From: Variovorax paradoxus NBRC 15149
Lineage (GTDB): Bacteria; Pseudomonadota; Gammaproteobacteria; Burkholderiales; Burkholderiaceae_C
NCBI RefSeq assembly: GCF_001591365.1
Contig: NZ_BCUT01000001.1
Coordinates: 496,001 to 560,000 of the forward strand
Direction: 5' to 3'
Length of the DNA stretch: 64,000 nt
Position numbers and translations under genes: made by a program. Numbering within the stretch: position 1 is the first letter of the stretch; each line of letters begins with the position of its first letter. Under the pieces are notes generated by a model. The model saw only the letters and a program-made list of their open reading frames with translations. It had not been told where the DNA came from and searched no databases. Below, piece by piece: positions 60,901 to 64,000 of the stretch.

Positions 60901-62994
60901 ATCGCCCGCCGCCAGCTCCTGCACGCTGGGCAGCAGCTTGCGCCGCCAGTTGGGATGGGTGTCGGTGGTGCCGGGCATGTTGGCCTGCTCCACCTCGCCG
61001 GCCACGTCCTCGAGCTGGAACACCATCAGCGCCGACGGCGCCGCGGCCAGGAACGCGTGGACCGCCTGCATGATGCGCGGCGAAGGCACTGCGAGCGACA
61101 GCGCCTGCGCCGCCTCGTCGGCGGACAGCAGGCCCGCCTCGCGCACGGCCAGCGTCAGCCGGATGCGTTCCTGCGCGCGGTCCAGCAGCTGCGCATCGAA
61201 CAGCCGCGGATCGGGAAAAAGCCCGAGCGCCAACCGCAGCCGCAGGTCGTGGCCCGACCACCAACCCGCGAGCGTGGCGAGGTCGTGCGTGCTGATGGCC
61301 ACCAGCGCGGCTGCCGGGTAGGCCGCAGGCAGCGTGAAGCCGCCGCCCTGCTGCTTCTCGAAGTAGAGCAGCCGGTAGGAGAGCACATCGGCGCGCGCGA
61401 GCGCTTCGCGCATCGCGTCTTCCACCGTGCCCAGGTCTTCGCCCACCACCATGCAGCCATGCCGATGGCTTTCGACCGCCACGATGGCCAGCATCTCCTC
61501 GACCGCGTAGCGCACGTAGGCGCCGTCGTGCGGCGAGCGGCCCGGCGGAATCCAGAACAGACGCATCAGCCCCATCACATGGTCGATGCGCAGCGCGCCG
61601 GCATGCCGCATGTTGGCGCGCAGCATCTGCACGAAGGGCTGGTAGTGGTGCGTGCGCAGGTGGTCGGGGCGCAGCGGCGGCAGGCCCCAGTTCTGCCCGG
61701 CCGGGTTGAACTCGTCGGGCGGCGCACCGATGCTCGCGCCGACCGCGAAGCAGTGGCGCGCGGCCCAGGCGTCGGAGCCGCCGCGGTCCACCGACACGGC
61801 CAGGTCCAGGTAGAGCCCGATGCCCATGCCCAGCGCCTTGCAGCGTTCGCCCGCGCGCGCAAGCTGGTGCTCGGCCACCCATTGCAGGTACTGGTGGTAT
61901 TGCAGCCGCTCGGCATGCTCGGCCGCAAAGGCCTGCACCTCGGGCGAATCCGCCTCCCGATAGGCTTCGGGCCAGGCGAGCCAGCCCCAGCACTGCGGAT
62001 CGGCCGCGGCAAAGTGGGCCTGCAGCGCCTCGAACAAGGCGTGCTGGCGCAGCGGCTCGCCCTGCGCCGAGACAAAGGCCAGGAAGGCCTCGCCGCGTGC
62101 ATCGGGAGCGCCGGCCGGCGAAAGATGCCGCGCGCGAAAGTGCTCGAACAGCAGCTCCAGCACTTCGAACTTGGCGGTGGCCACGCCGGCATGGTCGACC
62201 AGCGGCGCGGCCCGCAGCGCCGCGAGCCGGCCCTGGAACCCCGGCGATTCGACGTGCCGGCGCGCGGCCTCGCAGGCGGCGAAGTCGTCGACCGCCTCGA
62301 CGTCGATGTACAGCACGTTGATCCATTGCCGCGACGACGGGCTGTAGGGGCTGGCGCGCGGCGGATCGGTCGGGAACAGCGCATGCAGCGGGTTCAGGCC
62401 GATCAGGTCGGTGCCCTGCCCGGCCATGCGGTCGACGAGCGCTTCGAGGTCGCCGAAATCGCCGATGCCCCAGTTGCGCGCCGAACGCAGCGCATACAGC
62501 TGCAGCGCCGGCCCCCAGACGCGGCCACCGTCCTGCACGGCGGGCGGGCGGTAGCAGCGGCCGGGCGAAGCGACGAGCAGGGTCTCGCCGGCCAGGCCGT
62601 CGATCTGCAGCCAGTGATAGCCGGGCGCGAGCGGCTCGGCCAGCTGCAGCGTGCAGCTGCCATGCGGCCAGGGCTGCGCGTCGGCTTCGCCCTCGCGCAC
62701 GAGCCCCTGCTCGTCGCGCAGCCGCCAGCGCAGGCTGCCTGAGCGCTGCGGCAGCTGCAGCGACCAGTGCGGTGCATGCGCCTGCACCACCTGCACCGGT
62801 GGCATGGCGGGCGCATCGGCCTCTGCGCCAGTTGCGGCACCCGCCTGCACGCCGAACTCGGCCAGCAGCGCGGCCAGGTTCTCGGGCGATGCATGGCGCA
62901 GCGTTCCGAAGGCGTCGTGGTAGGCCGGCGAGATGCCGTAGTGCCGGCACAGGCGCTCCAGCACATCGTCGCTCCAATGACCCGGATCAGCCAC
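57943..62994 (-). CDS. treY: 4-alpha-glucanotransferase fused to maltooligosyltrehalose synthase
   Basis: A 1683-residue fusion of two GH13/GH77-class enzymes. Residues 1 to about 715 are a bacterial MalQ-type 4-alpha-glucanotransferase: GLNPLHALFPTDPPRASPYS, nucleophile Asp in ALRIDHVMGLMR (about 467), acid Glu in VVGEDLGTVED (about 518) and STHDLATLAGWW (about 566). From about residue 725 is TreY, which converts the reducing end of a maltodextrin to a trehalose unit: TYRLQFHQGFGFDDAIRVLP, MVPNHMG (about 815), GLRIDHPDGLYDP (about 1052), VVAEKI (about 1099) and STHDNKRSEEV (about 1342). The GTG at 62994 is chosen: GGAGG lies nine bases upstream and it overlaps the treZ stop; an ATG at 63018 adds eight residues. 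Confidence 0.88.
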   Translation of the reverse strand: MADPGHWSDDVLERLCRHYGISPAYHDAFGTLRHASPENLAALLAEFGVQAGAATGAEADAPAMPPVQVVQAHAPHWSLQLPQRSGSLRWRLRDEQGLVREGEADAQPWPHGSCTLQLAEPLAPGYHWLQIDGLAGETLLVASPGRCYRPPAVQDGGRVWGPALQLYALRSARNWGIGDFGDLEALVDRMAGQGTDLIGLNPLHALFPTDPPRASPYSPSSRQWINVLYIDVEAVDDFAACEAARRHVESPGFQGRLAALRAAPLVDHAGVATAKFEVLELLFEHFRARHLSPAGAPDARGEAFLAFVSAQGEPLRQHALFEALQAHFAAADPQCWGWLAWPEAYREADSPEVQAFAAEHAERLQYHQYLQWVAEHQLARAGERCKALGMGIGLYLDLAVSVDRGGSDAWAARHCFAVGASIGAPPDEFNPAGQNWGLPPLRPDHLRTHHYQPFVQMLRANMRHAGALRIDHVMGLMRLFWIPPGRSPHDGAYVRYAVEEMLAIVAVESHRHGCMVVGEDLGTVEDAMREALARADVLSYRLLYFEKQQGGGFTLPAAYPAAALVAISTHDLATLAGWWSGHDLRLRLALGLFPDPRLFDAQLLDRAQERIRLTLAVREAGLLSADEAAQALSLAVPSPRIMQAVHAFLAAAPSALMVFQLEDVAGEVEQANMPGTTDTHPNWRRKLLPSVQELAAGDAMQGLTEHLRAIRPRRSLRAEAAPSTLLQARVPRATYRLQFHQGFGFDDAIRVLPYLAQLGVSHVYCSPIQRARAGSTHGYDVVAHAEVNPELGGAEGFARFVAALQAHGLGQLLDMVPNHMGVLGADNAWWMDVLENGPASLFAHHFDIDWQPLNKELAGKVLLPVLGGHYGEVLASGELALHFEAAHGSFALRYFDHRFPLAPESYPVVLACALPHLKDPMLAAQLASLSAAFGHLPSRRAQTPAECTERVRDKELFKARLAHLAEAHPSLARAVLAAVAEFNLASEEARDQLHRLIDLQAFRLAYWRVAADEINYRRFFDINDLAAVRMERDEVFEATQSFALDLAAAGVVDGLRIDHPDGLYDPARYFRQLQEGYARRAGIVLPATGPDGRPARPLYVVAEKIAASEEEVPAEWHVHGTTGYRFANVANGVLVDTAAADALRQAWHGFTGEAQDFGSVARAGKREVMRSALSSELNVLSSELLRIARADRGTRDYTLNALRRALAEVAACMPVYRTYIVDAPSAQDAHFIDAATEAAERQSVDADRSVFAFVRRSLRGEAAAAHAPPALAGRVRRFAMRFQQFSAPVAAKGVEDTSFYRYFPLSSLNEVGGEPDQFGFDVPEFHALSADRARHWPHTMLATSTHDNKRSEEVRNRIDVLSEMPSEWRDALARWHALCRGGEQAEAAPSRADEYLLYQTLLGTLPFGGLDAADVPAYAARVWQYMQKAAREAKLHTRWTQPDAPYEAALEGLVQRILSDLSKDGCLADIQRLADRLSWFGAWNGLTLTLLKYGSPGVPDLYQGSELIDLSLVDPDNRRPVDYELRSRRLDELQAMAGGHDLAARVQALAGSPHDGRAKLWFIWRLLSMRRSHAELFREGSYEGLAVEGPLARHVVAFARRHEGRTLVVMAGRLFAGIACAGADGVPVLPDAEAWRGTRVVLPEDLGGATLVNVLTGESLAAEDRVVSLKDAFCRMPWAIFQK

Positions 62995-64000
62995 CGGCGA
63001 TGTCCTCCAGCGTCGCATGCACGGCGCCCCGCTCGAGCTGCAGGCCCGCCGCCGCGGCCACGGCGCCCCTGCTGTAGAGCACCGTGCCCGCAGGCGCGGC
63101 TGCTTCCACCGCAGGCTGCGCACCAAGATTCGCAAGCAGATGAAGGCGCTTGTCCGAGAGCTTCCACTGAACCCGGATCATCCCGTCTTCGCAGCCATGG
63201 CTTCCCGCGCCGCGCACGCCGGCCAGGTGCGGCACCAGCAGCCGATGGCGCGCGTCGAGCAATTGCTGCACCTCGCACAGCTGCGCGAAATGCGCCCGCG
63301 TGCCGCGCTCGCGCCAGCGCAGCTTCGAGGCTTGGAAGGTCTGGTCCGCATTGGGATCGGGAATGCGCGCACGCGCGGCTTCGTCGGCAAAGGCGGCGAA
63401 GCGGCCGAACTCTGCGCGGCGCCCTTCGGCCACGGCCGAGGCCAGTTCGGGGCCGAAGTCGCAGAAGTACAGGAACGGCGAGGAAGCCGCGAACTCGTCG
63501 CCCATGAAGAACATGGGCACGTGTGGCGACAGCAGCACGCAGGCCAGCGCGGCGCGCACCAGCACCGGATCGCCGAGCGCATGGATGCGCTCGCCGAACG
63601 CGCGGTTGCCGACCTGGTCGTGGGTCTGCAGGTAGGACACGAAAGCGGTCGGCGGCAGCTGCGTGCTGGGTTCGCCGCGCGGCTCCCCGCCGCGAAAGGC
63701 CGAGGGCTGCCCCTGGTAGATGAAGCCTTCGGCCAGCGCACGCGCAAAGCGGGCCGCGGCGTCGTCGGCATAGTCGGCGTAGTAGCCGTCGCGCTCGCCG
63801 GTGGCCAGCACATGGGCGGCGTGGTGCAGGTCGTCGTTCCATTGCGCGGTGCCCGCCACCGGCAGGCCGTTGCCGTCGCGCGCCAGCAGCGAGGCCTGGT
63901 TGGCGTCGTTCTCCAGCACCAGGTGCACCTGCCGCTCGCGCGCCGGCCCGGCGTTCAGCGCCTCGCGGATCTCCTGCACGATGTGCCTGGGCGAGGCATC
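62987..64000 (-). CDS. treZ: malto-oligosyltrehalose trehalohydrolase, 3' part
   Basis: The C-terminal 337 codons of TreZ; the gene runs out of the window. It releases trehalose from the maltooligosyltrehalose made by TreY. Visible landmarks are LQTHDQVGNRAFGERIH, ACVLLSPHVPMFFMGDEFAA and FLYFCDFGPELASAV, all TreZ-like GH13 elements. The stop overlaps the start of the MalQ-TreY gene by eight bases, so the operon is treZ-malQ/treY in transcription order. Confidence 0.9.
   Translation of the reverse strand, partial: DASPRHIVQEIREALNAGPARERQVHLVLENDANQASLLARDGNGLPVAGTAQWNDDLHHAAHVLATGERDGYYADYADDAAARFARALAEGFIYQGQPSAFRGGEPRGEPSTQLPPTAFVSYLQTHDQVGNRAFGERIHALGDPVLVRAALACVLLSPHVPMFFMGDEFAASSPFLYFCDFGPELASAVAEGRRAEFGRFAAFADEAARARIPDPNADQTFQASKLRWRERGTRAHFAQLCEVQQLLDARHRLLVPHLAGVRGAGSHGCEDGMIRVQWKLSDKRLHLLANLGAQPAVEAAAPAGTVLYSRGAVAAAAGLQLERGAVHATLEDIAGG

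Noticed and set aside
58687-62742. 1351-codon open frame on the plus strand opposite the MalQ-TreY gene
   Set aside because: Antisense shadow in GC-rich DNA: no family, no ribosome-binding site, while the minus strand has two complete enzyme cores.
1-64000. tRNA, rRNA, CRISPR arrays, intact transposases, integrases
   Set aside because: None recognised on either strand by reading; a tRNA scan would be needed to exclude a missed tRNA.

Overview
The window is GC-rich DNA that looks like a chromosomal segment of a Comamonadaceae betaproteobacterium, most likely Variovorax or a close relative. The reasons are four Bug-type periplasmic receptors of tripartite tricarboxylate transporters, a class I polyhydroxybutyrate gene set (phaC, phaA and a separate phaB), a DUF3182 and plasmid-stabilisation-like stress cluster, and GC-rich intergenic repeats of a kind I associate with this family. 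The genus is inferred from gene content and style. No rRNA, tRNA, CRISPR array or intact insertion sequence was recognised.

Layout. 1-6.3 kb: a minus-strand catabolic group with two Bug receptors, a split AtuA-type pair and a lipoprotein alpha/beta hydrolase. 6.3-9.5 kb: small secreted proteins, and a double-GNAT acetyltransferase coupled to a RIO-type kinase. 9.6-11.1 kb: homoserine dehydrogenase preceded by a Thr/Ile-rich leader peptide and a terminator, which I read as a threonine/isoleucine attenuator. 11.3-16.5 kb: a cation/proton antiporter, dctA, phaB and a pncC-like amidase. 16.5-22.5 kb: a LysR regulator divergent from a five-gene operon (Bug, FAS1-like dehydratase, CaiB-type CoA-transferase, CitE-type lyase, Bug) that matches the logic of itaconate or mesaconate breakdown. 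22.5-26.4 kb: a long imperfect inverted repeat, then phaA and phaC. 26.4-34.9 kb: housekeeping and scattered metabolism (pgeF, a zeta-class GST next to a FAH-family hydrolase, Nudix, creA, an NlpD-like lipoprotein, a phospholipase D-family enzyme, homospermidine synthase with an FAD oxidase). 34.9-47 kb: a stress-type cluster (large catalase, two hemerythrin-like proteins, DUF3182, an isochorismatase-like hydrolase, CBS pair, a TPP enzyme of the pyruvate oxidase type, small secreted proteins). 47-51.8 kb: cytochromes c and a caa3-type oxidase with a subunit I-III fusion. 51.8-53.9 kb: a methyltransferase divergent from a MerR regulator across a SoxR-box-like palindrome, then a PRC-barrel protein and a tiny membrane protein. 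53.9-57.9 kb: an accessory stretch with four XRE-type regulators, two of them close paralogues in inverted orientation, a perfect 36-bp palindrome and a frameshifted HNH endonuclease remnant. 57.9-64 kb: an unusually large MalQ-TreY fusion and the 3' part of treZ, a glycogen-to-trehalose route.

How the genes fit together. PhaA, PhaB and PhaC give a complete acetyl-CoA to polyhydroxybutyrate path, although phaB lies 7 kb from phaCA. The Bug receptors point to scavenging of organic acids, with the membrane subunits encoded elsewhere. TreZ and TreY convert alpha-glucan to trehalose, and the fused MalQ domain may reshape the maltooligosaccharides. The catalase, hemerythrin, CBS and small-protein block looks like a general stress regulon; several of its genes share a sense-oriented TCCTAC hexamer 37-114 bp upstream of the start codon. 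The most interesting single observation is the short Thr/Ile leader and terminator before hom.
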